From JBGOUJ01 sp041477005 (lineage in GTDB: Bacteria; Acidobacteriota; Terriglobia; Bryobacterales; JACQDG01), in the NCBI GenBank assembly GCA_041477005.1, contig JBGOUJ010000139.1, positions 1 to 14,068 on the forward strand: a stretch of DNA of 14,068 nt. Direction: 5' to 3'. Positions 7,388-13,860 of this stretch are shown here, piece after piece. The notes below the pieces were generated by a model. The model made no database searches and was not told the DNA's origin. It was given only the letters and a program-made list of their open reading frames with translations. Within the stretch, counting starts at the first letter, position 1; each line of letters starts with the position of its first letter. The position numbers were made by a program, and so were the translations under genes.

Positions 7388-8843
7388 TGACCTTTTCCGC
7401 CGCGCCGGTTCCGTAGGGCGTCCGCTGCACCTCGTAGCCGCCGTAGCGATACTCGGACCCGATCGGCATATAGTCGCCGCCGGCGCCGCTCGAGTAGCCG
7501 CAGAACATCGTCACCGCATAGGGCGAAGCCTTCTTGATCGCTGCGCCAATCTCGGCGAACGGCTCGCCAGGCATGGCCACGATCGCCACGTCGCCGATGC
7601 GCAGCATTTGCAGTTCGACCGGCAGCGGCGTGGGATCCGGCGGCCGCTTCCATTCAGCCAGCAGGTCGGCGAAGCGCCGCAGCCGGGCTTCGGCCTGGTG
7701 CTTCTTCCAAGGGTCACCGGAGGCCTTGGCGGCTTCCACTTTCTTTTCCGCGTCGGCCACCAGGCTCGCCATCTCGTCGATCTCCTGCGGCGAATACTTG
7801 CGCCGGGGAACTTCGATGGTCTTGGTCGCAAACTTCAGCGTTGCCTCCCGCGGCCCCGAGACTCGCCAGTACTGCTTGGCCTGGTAGGCGCTCGACTCGA
7901 CGAAGCCCTCGAAGCGCGGCTCACGCTTGACGGTTTCAATCCCCAAAGCGACAGCGGCGGCTTCATGGCCGAGGATGGCGCCCAGCCGATGGGCGACGCT
8001 CAAGTCACCCGTGAAGCCCTCGACCGGACCCTGGTTGCCGGCCGCTCCTTGAAAGTAGAGGCACCTGGCCGGCGGCAGGGCCTGCTCGACCGCCCGGCGC
8101 ATGGCGCCGATCCAGTCCGGCGAGAGCAGCTTGTTCTCGAAAGCGAGGACCGTCCCGTGGCATTGGAAGTTGGCCAGGATGGCCAGCGGCTTGCCCTGCG
8201 CGTCATCGATGCGAATCACGACCAGCTCGCGATCCACGAACCCGTCGGGATTCCGCCCCACCGCCGCGGGCATGTCACCGTTGGCGCGGACGCGGCGATT
8301 GATATTGATGGTCCCGACGCCGCGGCCGCCGTAAAGGTGGGCGGGCTGCAACCTGGAATTGGCTTCGAAGATCGCTCCGACGACTTTGTCGGCCAGTCCG
8401 GCCCGGTAGGTCTGGAGCATTTTCTGTTGCTGGGAAAGATCCACGCCCAGCGGCCCTTTGGCGGTCGTGACATAGGGGCCGGCGTGCGTGTGGGTCGCCG
8501 CCAGCCGGATGTGCGCCGCAGGAATGCCCGTCAGCTTGGACGCCCGCGCGATCACGTCTTCCTGGTCGGTGACGAACAGGGCGTCAATGTCCACCATCGC
8601 GAACTTCTGCCGGCCATCAGAGAGCACGAGGGCAGTGGCGTACATGCCGATGGGGTCGATGCCCACAGCCTCCACGTGCGTCTGCGAGCCCCAGTTCAGG
8701 TGGGCGATGCCGACCGGCGGCGTGATGGCGGCGCGCGCCACCCCGGCCAGCAGGCCGGAGGGCGGCGAGTCTTTGGGTCCCTGCTCGACCAGGTCAGCGA
8801 ACAGGAGAGAAACACCTGCCAGAAACAGAGCAATCTTCTTCAT
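7350..8843 (-). CDS. Neutral/alkaline ceramidase-like exported protein lacking the usual serine
   Basis: From the ATG at 8843 the protein has 497 residues with a signal peptide (MKKIALFLAGVSLLFA); an upstream in-frame start at 8963 would hide it and lie in repeat sequence. The N-terminal pattern AGVARAAITPPVG, VDIDAL and ATHTHAGP matches the neutral/alkaline non-lysosomal ceramidase fold (PF04734). The zinc ligands appear kept: H118 or H120 in THTHAGP, H229 in FQCHGT, E427 in MPGEPF and Y458 in GGDYMP. The segment that normally carries the nucleophilic serine (AGNxSPN in bacterial ceramidase) reads AAGNQGP, with glycine at 272. It also lacks the long C-terminal domain of true ceramidases. It is probably a zinc hydrolase with a different substrate, or inactive. 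It lies downstream of the aminotransferase on the same strand, beyond two hairpin repeats. Confidence 0.85.
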   Translation of the reverse strand: MKKIALFLAGVSLLFADLVEQGPKDSPPSGLLAGVARAAITPPVGIAHLNWGSQTHVEAVGIDPIGMYATALVLSDGRQKFAMVDIDALFVTDQEDVIARASKLTGIPAAHIRLAATHTHAGPYVTTAKGPLGVDLSQQQKMLQTYRAGLADKVVGAIFEANSRLQPAHLYGGRGVGTININRRVRANGDMPAAVGRNPDGFVDRELVVIRIDDAQGKPLAILANFQCHGTVLAFENKLLSPDWIGAMRRAVEQALPPARCLYFQGAAGNQGPVEGFTGDLSVAHRLGAILGHEAAAVALGIETVKREPRFEGFVESSAYQAKQYWRVSGPREATLKFATKTIEVPRRKYSPQEIDEMASLVADAEKKVEAAKASGDPWKKHQAEARLRRFADLLAEWKRPPDPTPLPVELQMLRIGDVAIVAMPGEPFAEIGAAIKKASPYAVTMFCGYSSGAGGDYMPIGSEYRYGGYEVQRTPYGTGAAEKVIKETVALYPQVQ

Positions 8844-8896
8844 ACGCAAACAACCGCTCCCTCGGACCCAACAGAAGCCCTGAAAAAATCGAATTG

Positions 8897-8971
8897 GGCC
8901 GCGAATCAACGCGAATGCACGCGAATAAAAGCGTTGTCTTTGTTCGCGTTTATTCCCGTTCATTCGCGGCC
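8897..8971. repeat. Inverted repeat with CGCGAATNNA 10-base units (hairpin B)
   Basis: The left arm (8897-8933) carries three units of the pattern CGCGAATNNA after a GGC cap. The right arm (8945-8971) carries two units in reverse complement and ends GCGGCC. Across the outer 27 bases the arms differ at only a few positions. Immediately outside the left arm stands GAAAAAATCGAATTGG (8882-8897), nearly the same as the flank of the half repeat at 12294. Unit sequence differs from hairpin A, but unit length and cap are alike. Confidence 0.88.
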
Positions 8972-9011
8972 ATGATTCATTCGCGTCGCGGCTCGGGGAA
9001 AAATGCCGATC

Positions 9012-9082
9012 TCACGCAAAGACGCCAAGTACGCCAAGAAAAACCTGTGTGTATCCTTTGCGCTCTTTGCGCCTTTGCGCGA
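9012..9082. repeat. Inverted repeat with CGCNAAGNN 9-base units (hairpin C)
   Basis: The arms 9012-9040 and 9054-9082 are 29 bases each and match at 22 positions around a 13-base loop. Each arm holds three units of the form CGCNAAGNN (for example CGCAAAGA and CGCCAAGT). Several of the mismatches are A opposite C on the plus strand and so become U-G wobbles in a minus-strand RNA, which is the direction of the flanking genes; the stem should be more stable in that transcript. Confidence 0.87.
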
Positions 9083-9129
9083 AATCTTCCGGGCGGTTCG
9101 ATTCTCTTACGGCTTCTCAGCAAGTGGTT

Positions 9130-10449
9130 TCACGAAGCTCTTACTACCTCCGCGATCGCCTGCTCCAGGATCTCGAGCATTCGGTCCAGGTCTTCCCGGC
9201 CGATGATCAGCGCCGGCGCGAGGGCGAACCAATCGGGGTCGGAGCGGACGATCAGTCCTAACTCGAGCGCCCGCTTCCCGATCTGCCGGCCGAGGGGCCG
9301 CGTGATCTCCACGCCTCGCAGCATCCCCTTGCCGCGCACTTCCCCGACGATGCCGAACTTTCGCAGCCCCTCCAGCCGTTGCGCCAGGTATTCGCCTGTC
9401 TCGCGGGCCCGGGCCGGAACCTTGCACTCGACGAGCTCCGTGATGGCGGCGATGCCGGCGGCGCAGCTCAGCGGGTTGCCGCCGAAGGTGTGGCCGTGGG
9501 AAAACTCGATGCCTTCCTCGGGCTCGCCCCAGAACGCCTTGGCCAGCCGGTCGCTCGCGATCATGGCCGAGAGCGGCCCGTAGCCGCCGCCCATTCCCTT
9601 GCCGACGCAAAGAATGTCCGGCACGGTTTTGAAGGTCTGGGCGGCGAACATCTCGCCGGTGCGGCCGAAGCCGGTGATGATCTCGTCGAAAATCAGCAGG
9701 ACGTTGTGCCGGTCGCAGATCGCCCGCAGCTCGGGCAGATACGGGCCGGGCGGCGTGATGATACCGCCGGTGTTGGTGATCGGCTCGACGATGATCGCGG
9801 CGACGGTGTCGGCGCCTTCCATTTTGATGGTGTCTTCGACCGTGCGGGCGCAGAACACGTCGCAGCTCGGGTACTCCTTTTCGAACGGGCAGCGGTAGCA
9901 GTGGGGCGGGTGGACGCGAATGAAGTTCGCGAGCAGCGGCTCATAAAGCCCCCGCCGTGCGGCCAGGCCCGTGGCGCCGAGCGCGCCGAGTGTCGCCCCG
10001 TGGTAGCCGCGGTAGCGTGAGATGAACTTGTGCTTCCGCGGATGGCCCGTCTGGCGGTGGTATTGCAGGGTGAACTTCAAGGCCGCTTCGATGGCCTCCG
10101 AGCCGCCGCTCAGCAGCTTGATGGTCTTCAAATCGCCCGGAGTGATTTCGCCCAGCAGCCGCACCAGCTCGAGCGCCGGCGCCGAGGTGCCGTGCATGGG
10201 CGGCGCAAAGGTCAGGGTGTCGAGCTGCCGCTTCACGGCCTCGATAATGCGCGGATGGCCGTGGCCCAGGTTGGCGACAAAGATGCCGGAGATGCCGTCC
10301 AGGTACTCCTTGCCGTTGACGTCCCAGTAGCGCACGCCTTCCGCCCGCGCCATCACCAGCGGCTCCTCAACAAAAGCTTTCATCTGGCGGAAATCGACCA
10401 GCAGATGGGGCAGCGCGTCAAGTAGGTCCACGCCGACTTGTGTTTTCAT
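9130..10449 (-). CDS. Class III aminotransferase (PLP-dependent)
   Basis: The 439-residue protein is a class III (omega-type) aminotransferase, which moves amino groups from amines or omega-amino acids to a keto acid using pyridoxal phosphate. The PLP lysine is K284 in CVGKGMGGGYGPLSAM, and the ring-binding aspartate is D255 in IFDEIITGFGRTG. SGGSEAIEAALK (114-125) contacts the phosphate, and THTFGGNPLSCAAG-type sequence follows near residue 330. Four cysteines (C184, C187, C196, C200, in HCYRCPFEKEYPSC and DVFC) form a cluster seen in a subgroup of this family. The ATG has a GAGGAGG ribosome-binding site five bases upstream. The substrate cannot be assigned; amine- or beta-alanine/taurine-pyruvate transaminases are the nearest types. 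The ceramidase-like gene follows on the same strand. Confidence 0.9.
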   Translation of the reverse strand: MKTQVGVDLLDALPHLLVDFRQMKAFVEEPLVMARAEGVRYWDVNGKEYLDGISGIFVANLGHGHPRIIEAVKRQLDTLTFAPPMHGTSAPALELVRLLGEITPGDLKTIKLLSGGSEAIEAALKFTLQYHRQTGHPRKHKFISRYRGYHGATLGALGATGLAARRGLYEPLLANFIRVHPPHCYRCPFEKEYPSCDVFCARTVEDTIKMEGADTVAAIIVEPITNTGGIITPPGPYLPELRAICDRHNVLLIFDEIITGFGRTGEMFAAQTFKTVPDILCVGKGMGGGYGPLSAMIASDRLAKAFWGEPEEGIEFSHGHTFGGNPLSCAAGIAAITELVECKVPARARETGEYLAQRLEGLRKFGIVGEVRGKGMLRGVEITRPLGRQIGKRALELGLIVRSDPDWFALAPALIIGREDLDRMLEILEQAIAEVVRAS

Positions 10450-10454
10450 GGGCG

Positions 10455-10461
10455 CCTCCTC
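10455..10461 (-). promoter_or_regulatory. Strong ribosome-binding site of the aminotransferase
   Basis: GAGGAGG on the minus strand stands five bases before the ATG at 10449. It decides this start over later in-frame methionines such as M23. The 139-base gap to the divergent transferase gene must hold the promoter, but I see no convincing -35/-10 pair for this strand. Confidence 0.8.
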
Positions 10462-10573
10462 ACGAATCCCGATGACTTACCGCAGGATACCGCCTCATTG
10501 TCACTCGAACGGGGCGGAAACTTCAAGGCGAGCGGCACGGCCAAACTGCGACCGCTCTGCCCTCGGCCGCCAC

Positions 10574-10582
10574 TGCTACAAT
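10574..10582 (+). promoter_or_regulatory. Extended -10 promoter of the gamma-glutamyltransferase-like gene
   Basis: TGCTACAAT is an extended -10 element (TGN followed by TACAAT at 10577-10582). It ends six bases before the ATG at 10589, so the transcript would begin at about the start codon. No recognisable -35 box lies 16-18 bases upstream and no ribosome-binding site precedes the ATG, both consistent with an extended -10 promoter making a leaderless mRNA. Confidence 0.6.
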
Positions 10583-10588
10583 CTCGCT

Positions 10589-12274
10589 ATGCTCAAGCTG
10601 CTGTTTTGCACGTTTGTATTTGTGGCGGTGGCCCGGGCGGGGGACCGGCCTACGGGGCGGCCCCTGGCAGGCCGCTCGGTGGTGTGGGCGCGCAATGGCA
10701 TGGTCGCGACCAGCCAGCCGCTGGCCGTCGACGCCGGCCTGCAAATCCTGCGGCAGGGCGGCAACGCCGTCGATGCCGCCGTGGCGGCGGCGGCCATGTT
10801 GGCCGTGGTCGAGCCGATGTCCACGGGCCTGGGCGGGGACATGTTCGCGCTCGTCTACCAGGCCCGCACCGGAGAGCTGAAAGGCCTCAACGGCAGCGGC
10901 TATTCGCCGAAGGCCGTCAATCGCGATTTCTTCCTGAGCAAGAACTTGTCGGAGATCCCGATGTACGGGCCGTTTTCGGTCACCACGCCGGGCACCGTGG
11001 ACGGCTGGGTCACGCTGCTCAACAAGTACGGCTCGATGAAGCTCGGGCAGGTGCTGGCCCCGGCGATCGAGTACGCCGAAAAGGGCTTTCCGGTGAGCGA
11101 GGTCATTTCCTGGGAGTGGGTGGTGGATGGCCCGCGAGCCGCCCAGCGCGATCCGGATTTCGCCGGCGCCTATTTTGTTCCGGACAGCCGCGGCGGCCAT
11201 CCGCCGGCCGAGGGCGAGGTGTTCGTCAACAAGCCGCTGGCCGAGACGCTGCGCCGCATCGCCGCCGGCGGCCGCGATGCCTTCTACAAGGGCGAGATCG
11301 CCCAAAAGATCGTCGGCAAACTGAACAAGCTGGGCTGGCCGATGACGATGGAAGACCTCGCCCACCAGCACTCGGATTGGGTCGAGCCGATCAGCACGAC
11401 CTACAAAGGTTGCCGCGTGTACGAGCTGCCGCCGAACGGCCAGGGGATGGCGGCGCTCGAAATGCTCAACATTCTGGAGGGCTTCGACCTGAAAAAGCTC
11501 GGGCACAACACCGCGCCCTATCTGCATTTGCTGGTCGAGGCCAAGCGCCTCGCCTTCGCCGATCTCGACGCCTGGCTCGCCGATCCGTCGAAGGCCCGCC
11601 TTCCGGTCGAGCAGATCATTTCCAAGGACTACGCCCGCCGTCAGCGCGCCCGCATCGATCCGCGCCGTGCCGCGCCTAGCGTCGTCACCGGCATCCCGTC
11701 GACCTTCGATTGGCGTAGATCGACCGGCGATACCGTCTACCTGACCGTGGTCGACAAGGACCGCAACGCTGTTTCGTTCATCAACAGCATCTTCCAGAAC
11801 TTCGGCTCGAGCGTGGTAGTGCCCGGCGCCGGCATCATCCTGCAAGACCGGGGCGCCCTGTTCAATCTGGAGAAGAACCACCCCAACTGCATCGAAGGCC
11901 GCAAGCGCCCGTACCACACCATTATTCCGGCGATGGTTCTCAAGGGCAACAAGCCCTGGCTCTCGTTCGGGGTGATGGGGGGCGACATGCAACCGCAGGG
12001 TCACGTGCAGGCGCTGCTGAGCATCATCGAGTTCGGCATGAACGTGCAGGACGCGGGCGAGGCCCCGCGCTTCCGCCACACGCCGGCCAACGGCCTGGCC
12101 TTGGAATCGGAGATCGGCCCGGCGGTGGTGAAGGAGCTGGCCGCCATGGGCCACAACATCGTGTCGGACCCGGCGAAGTTCGGCGGCTATCAGGCCATCC
12201 AGATCGATTGGAAGAACGGAACGCTGGCCGGCGGCACCGATCCGCGAAAGGACGGCAACGCGGCCGGTTATTGA
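10589..12274 (+). CDS. Gamma-glutamyltransferase-like Ntn hydrolase, exported
   Basis: The 561-residue precursor belongs to the gamma-glutamyltransferase family, whose members cut themselves into two chains and use the freed threonine as nucleophile. The ATG at 10589 gives a signal peptide (MLKLLFCTFVFVAVARA), so it acts outside the cytoplasm. Family marks include QILRQGGNAVDAAVAAA, PMSTGLGGDMF, the PGTVDGW segment, and the cleavage site STGDT, with T382 followed by VYLTVVDKDRNAVSF. GVMGGDMQPQGH provides the oxyanion glycines. At the place of the arginine that binds the substrate carboxylate in E. coli GGT (FREMAP, R114) this protein has GSGYSP, with serine 103. Such variants are typical of YwrD-like or acylase-like members, so glutathione is doubtful as the substrate. 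The half repeat at 12294 follows its stop. Confidence 0.9.
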   Translation: MLKLLFCTFVFVAVARAGDRPTGRPLAGRSVVWARNGMVATSQPLAVDAGLQILRQGGNAVDAAVAAAAMLAVVEPMSTGLGGDMFALVYQARTGELKGLNGSGYSPKAVNRDFFLSKNLSEIPMYGPFSVTTPGTVDGWVTLLNKYGSMKLGQVLAPAIEYAEKGFPVSEVISWEWVVDGPRAAQRDPDFAGAYFVPDSRGGHPPAEGEVFVNKPLAETLRRIAAGGRDAFYKGEIAQKIVGKLNKLGWPMTMEDLAHQHSDWVEPISTTYKGCRVYELPPNGQGMAALEMLNILEGFDLKKLGHNTAPYLHLLVEAKRLAFADLDAWLADPSKARLPVEQIISKDYARRQRARIDPRRAAPSVVTGIPSTFDWRRSTGDTVYLTVVDKDRNAVSFINSIFQNFGSSVVVPGAGIILQDRGALFNLEKNHPNCIEGRKRPYHTIIPAMVLKGNKPWLSFGVMGGDMQPQGHVQALLSIIEFGMNVQDAGEAPRFRHTPANGLALESEIGPAVVKELAAMGHNIVSDPAKFGGYQAIQIDWKNGTLAGGTDPRKDGNAAGY

Positions 12275-12293
12275 AGGCGGGAAAAAATCAAAT

Positions 12294-12328
12294 GGAACCG
12301 CAGATGAACGCAGATGCACGCCGATGAC
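12294..12328. repeat. Single-arm copy of the ACAGATGAAC repeat (half element)
   Basis: This tract has the GGAACC cap followed by three 10-base units (GCAGATGAAC, GCAGATGCAC, GCCGATGAC) and resembles the left arm of the hairpin at 203-235 with a few changes. No matching right arm follows. GAAAAAATCAAATGG stands just before it, nearly the flank of the element at 8897. It lies between the convergent 3' ends of the transferase-like gene and the 141-residue hypothetical gene. Confidence 0.82.
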
Positions 12329-12343
12329 TGCTTTTCCATGGTT

Positions 12344-12769
12344 TCACTCGCGGCCTTCGACCCGGTCGTAGACGTAGCGATTGGAAACGGTGCCCAACGA
12401 CTCGTTGTACAGGCTCTCGACGTGCAGGACGCGCCGCAGTTCTTCGTCGAAATGATGAACGGCGCGGAGCTGCCCGGCAAGCGCCGGACGGCGCCGGACG
12501 CTCGTGACCAGGAACTTCTGGAAGCCCTGGTCGACCAGCTTGGCGATTTCGCCGTCCAGAACCAAACCCGACGTCTGGACGAAGCGGACCCGACCCTCAC
12601 CGGACGGCTCGACGACCGCCGCGCAGCCGTCCTTGGAAACGCGAACGTTCTTAGAGACGCTCGCCTGCGGGGATCCCGGCTCAGCGTCGATCGTGAATCC
12701 CTGTCCCCGCGCGGCCTCCAGTTGCTGCTCGAAGCTCGGCGGTAATTCCTTTTTGCGGCGGAAGAACAT
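12344..12769 (-). CDS. Conserved-looking hypothetical protein, 141 residues
   Basis: I do not recognise this protein. It has 141 residues, no signal peptide and no membrane segment. It starts with a basic stretch (MFFRRKKELPPSFEQQLEAA), then a region with charged and hydrophobic alternation that reads as beta strands (VRVSKDGCAAVVEPSGEGRV, then RFVQTSGLVLDGEIAKLVDQ), and ends in a mixed segment with FDEELRRVLHVESLYNESLG. It appears real because it has a GAGG ribosome-binding site six bases before the ATG, protein-like composition, and no better frame on the opposite strand. It is a single gene, convergent with the transferase-like gene and divergent from cysteine synthase. Its start lies 17 bases from an 11-bp palindrome that could regulate both directions. 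Confidence 0.7.
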   Translation of the reverse strand: MFFRRKKELPPSFEQQLEAARGQGFTIDAEPGSPQASVSKNVRVSKDGCAAVVEPSGEGRVRFVQTSGLVLDGEIAKLVDQGFQKFLVTSVRRRPALAGQLRAVHHFDEELRRVLHVESLYNESLGTVSNRYVYDRVEGRE

Positions 12770-12786
12770 GGTCAGCCTCGACCAAA

Positions 12787-12814
12787 CCCCTCATTGTTGA
12801 CGGACAATGAGGGG
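12787..12814. promoter_or_regulatory. Perfect 11-bp inverted repeat overlapping the -35 box (possible operator)
   Basis: CCCCTCATTGT (12787-12797) and ACAATGAGGGG (12804-12814) are perfect inverted copies around six bases. The -35 hexamer TTGACG of the downstream promoter sits at 12797-12802, so a protein bound to the palindrome would cover it. Alternatively the hairpin could act in RNA, but it lies before both neighbouring start codons and not after a gene, which favours an operator. Confidence 0.65.
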
Positions 12815-12825
12815 ATTGCTATAAT
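12797..12825 (+). promoter_or_regulatory. Sigma-70-type promoter of the cysteine synthase operon
   Basis: TTGACG (12797-12802) and TATAAT (12820-12825) are 17 bases apart, the best promoter match on the plus strand in the window. Transcription would begin near 12832 and leave a leader of about 91 bases before the ATG at 12923. A weaker TCTAAT at 12912-12917, five bases before the ATG, could add a leaderless start. Confidence 0.78.
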
Positions 12826-12831
12826 CGCTGT

Positions 12832-12922
12832 AACGTAAGTTGTTGAATGTAGAAGTCTTCCAGTGGCCGTAGCCCCTGGAGCCGGTTGCATCTTTAGGGT
12901 GCGCCGCATAGTCTAATTCGGT
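12832..12922 (+). promoter_or_regulatory. Structured 5' leader of cysteine synthase, unidentified
   Basis: The predicted leader contains two hairpins. The first has arms CCAGTGGC (12860-12867) and GCCCCTGG (12872-12879) with one mismatch and loop CGTA. The second spans 12883-12906, with CGGT and GCATC pairing to GGTGC and GCCG around a five-base loop and one bulged base. No ribosome-binding site follows. It does not match SAM riboswitch classes I remember, so a sensing role is only a possibility. Confidence 0.4.
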
Positions 12923-13858
12923 ATGGCGATGACTGGTCTAGCCCGCCCCAAGATCGAGAGGACCACCACCATTCTAGACCATATCGGCAACACGCCGCTG
13001 CTGCACTTGAAGCGCCTTGGCGGTGTCCCGGCCGGCGTGGAGCTTTACGCCAAGGCCGAGTATCTGAACCCGGGCGGCTCGGTGAAGGACCGGCCGGCGC
13101 TGAGCATGATCCTGGACGGCGAGCAGACCGGGAAGCTCGAGCCCGGCCGCATTATTATAGATTCCACCAGCGGCAACACCGGCATCGCCTACGCCATGAT
13201 CGGCGCGGCCCGCGGGTACCAGGTGCAGCTCTGCCTGCCTGCCAACGCCTCGATCGAGCGCAAGCGGATCTTGCGCGCTTACGGCGCGATGGTGGTGCTG
13301 ACCGATGCGGGCGAGGGCTCCGACGGGGCCATTCGCAAGTGCCGGGAGCTGTATTTCAGCAACCCGGAGCGATATTTCTATCCGGACCAGTACAACAACC
13401 CGGCCAACTGGCTGGCCCATTACGAAACGACCGGCCAGGAGATCTGGCAGCAGACCGGCGGACGCATCACGCACTTTGTGACCGGCCTGGGAACGAGCGG
13501 CACGTTCATGGGGGTGGGGCGGCGGCTGCGCGAGTACTCGCCCCAAGTACGGCTGATTTCCATGCAGCCGGCGAGCGGCTTCCACGGCCTGGAAGGCCTG
13601 AAGCACATGCCCACCGCAATCGTCCCCGGCATCTACGATCCGGCGCTCGCCGATGAGAATCTGGGCATCGAAACCGAAGAGGCCTACGAGATGGTGAAGC
13701 GGCTGGCCACCGACGAAGGGTTGCTGGTGGGGATCAGCTCGGGCGCCAACGTGGCGGCGGCGCGGAAGGTGGCGGCGCAGGTCGAGCGCGGCGTGATCGT
13801 GACGATGCTCTGCGACGGCGCGGATAAGTATCTCAGTGAACATTTTTGGGAGGAGTAA
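12923..13858 (+). CDS. cysM: Cysteine synthase, CysM type
   Basis: This 311-residue PLP enzyme makes cysteine by replacing the activated hydroxyl of a serine derivative with sulfide or a thiocarboxylate. The PLP lysine is K55 in GGSVKDRP, the substrate loop is STSGNTG (81-87), the phosphate loop is GLGTSGT (188-194), and ISSGAN (271-276) follows. The wording ERKRILRAYGA, QYNNPANWLAHYETTGQEI and THFVTGLGTSGTFMGVGRRL is closer to mycobacterial CysM than to E. coli CysK. As I recall, R220 of the mycobacterial enzyme binds the phosphate of O-phosphoserine; the aligned residue here is K227 in GLKHM. The next gene, two bases after the stop, encodes a JAMM protease, so the sulfur source is probably a ubiquitin-like carrier rather than free sulfide. 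The first ATG is chosen; M3 is an alternative. Confidence 0.9.
   Translation: MAMTGLARPKIERTTTILDHIGNTPLLHLKRLGGVPAGVELYAKAEYLNPGGSVKDRPALSMILDGEQTGKLEPGRIIIDSTSGNTGIAYAMIGAARGYQVQLCLPANASIERKRILRAYGAMVVLTDAGEGSDGAIRKCRELYFSNPERYFYPDQYNNPANWLAHYETTGQEIWQQTGGRITHFVTGLGTSGTFMGVGRRLREYSPQVRLISMQPASGFHGLEGLKHMPTAIVPGIYDPALADENLGIETEEAYEMVKRLATDEGLLVGISSGANVAAARKVAAQVERGVIVTMLCDGADKYLSEHFWEE
13848..13854 (+). promoter_or_regulatory. Ribosome-binding site that fixes the JAMM gene start
   Basis: GGGAGGA lies in the last codons of the cysteine synthase gene, six bases before the GTG at 13861. It supports the GTG start and implies translational coupling, since the upstream stop codon (13856-13858) falls between this site and the start. 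Confidence 0.75.
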
Positions 13859-13860
13859 CG

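Larger units (their letters stand above)
8844..9129. other. Intergenic region carrying two hairpin repeats, no gene seen
   Basis: This 286-base gap between the aminotransferase stop and the ceramidase-like start holds two separate inverted repeats (8897-8971 and 9012-9082) and no convincing coding sequence. A GGGAG stretch lies about 13 bases before the ceramidase-like start, too far for a good ribosome-binding site. I found no clear promoter on the minus strand, so the downstream gene may be read through the repeats from the aminotransferase gene. Confidence 0.7.

Noticed and set aside
8844..8963. A 40-residue N-terminal extension of the ceramidase-like protein
   Set aside because: It would be encoded partly by hairpin B and would precede a clear signal peptide starting at 8843.
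8897..9082. A CRISPR array
   Set aside because: Units are 9-10 bases with no spacers and form inverted arms; there are no 24-40-base repeats with regular unique spacers and no cas genes.
10448..10588. A 47-residue N-terminal extension of the gamma-glutamyltransferase-like protein
   Set aside because: It lies in the divergent promoter region, has no motif, and would hide the signal peptide that begins at 10589.
10523..12319. A 598-codon open frame antisense to the transferase-like gene
   Set aside because: It is rich in Arg, Asp, His and Gly in the manner of GC-biased shadow frames, while the plus frame carries a full family signature.
12832..12922. A SAM riboswitch before cysM
   Set aside because: The leader is short and I cannot find the conserved core sequences of the SAM or SAH classes; only two simple hairpins are visible.
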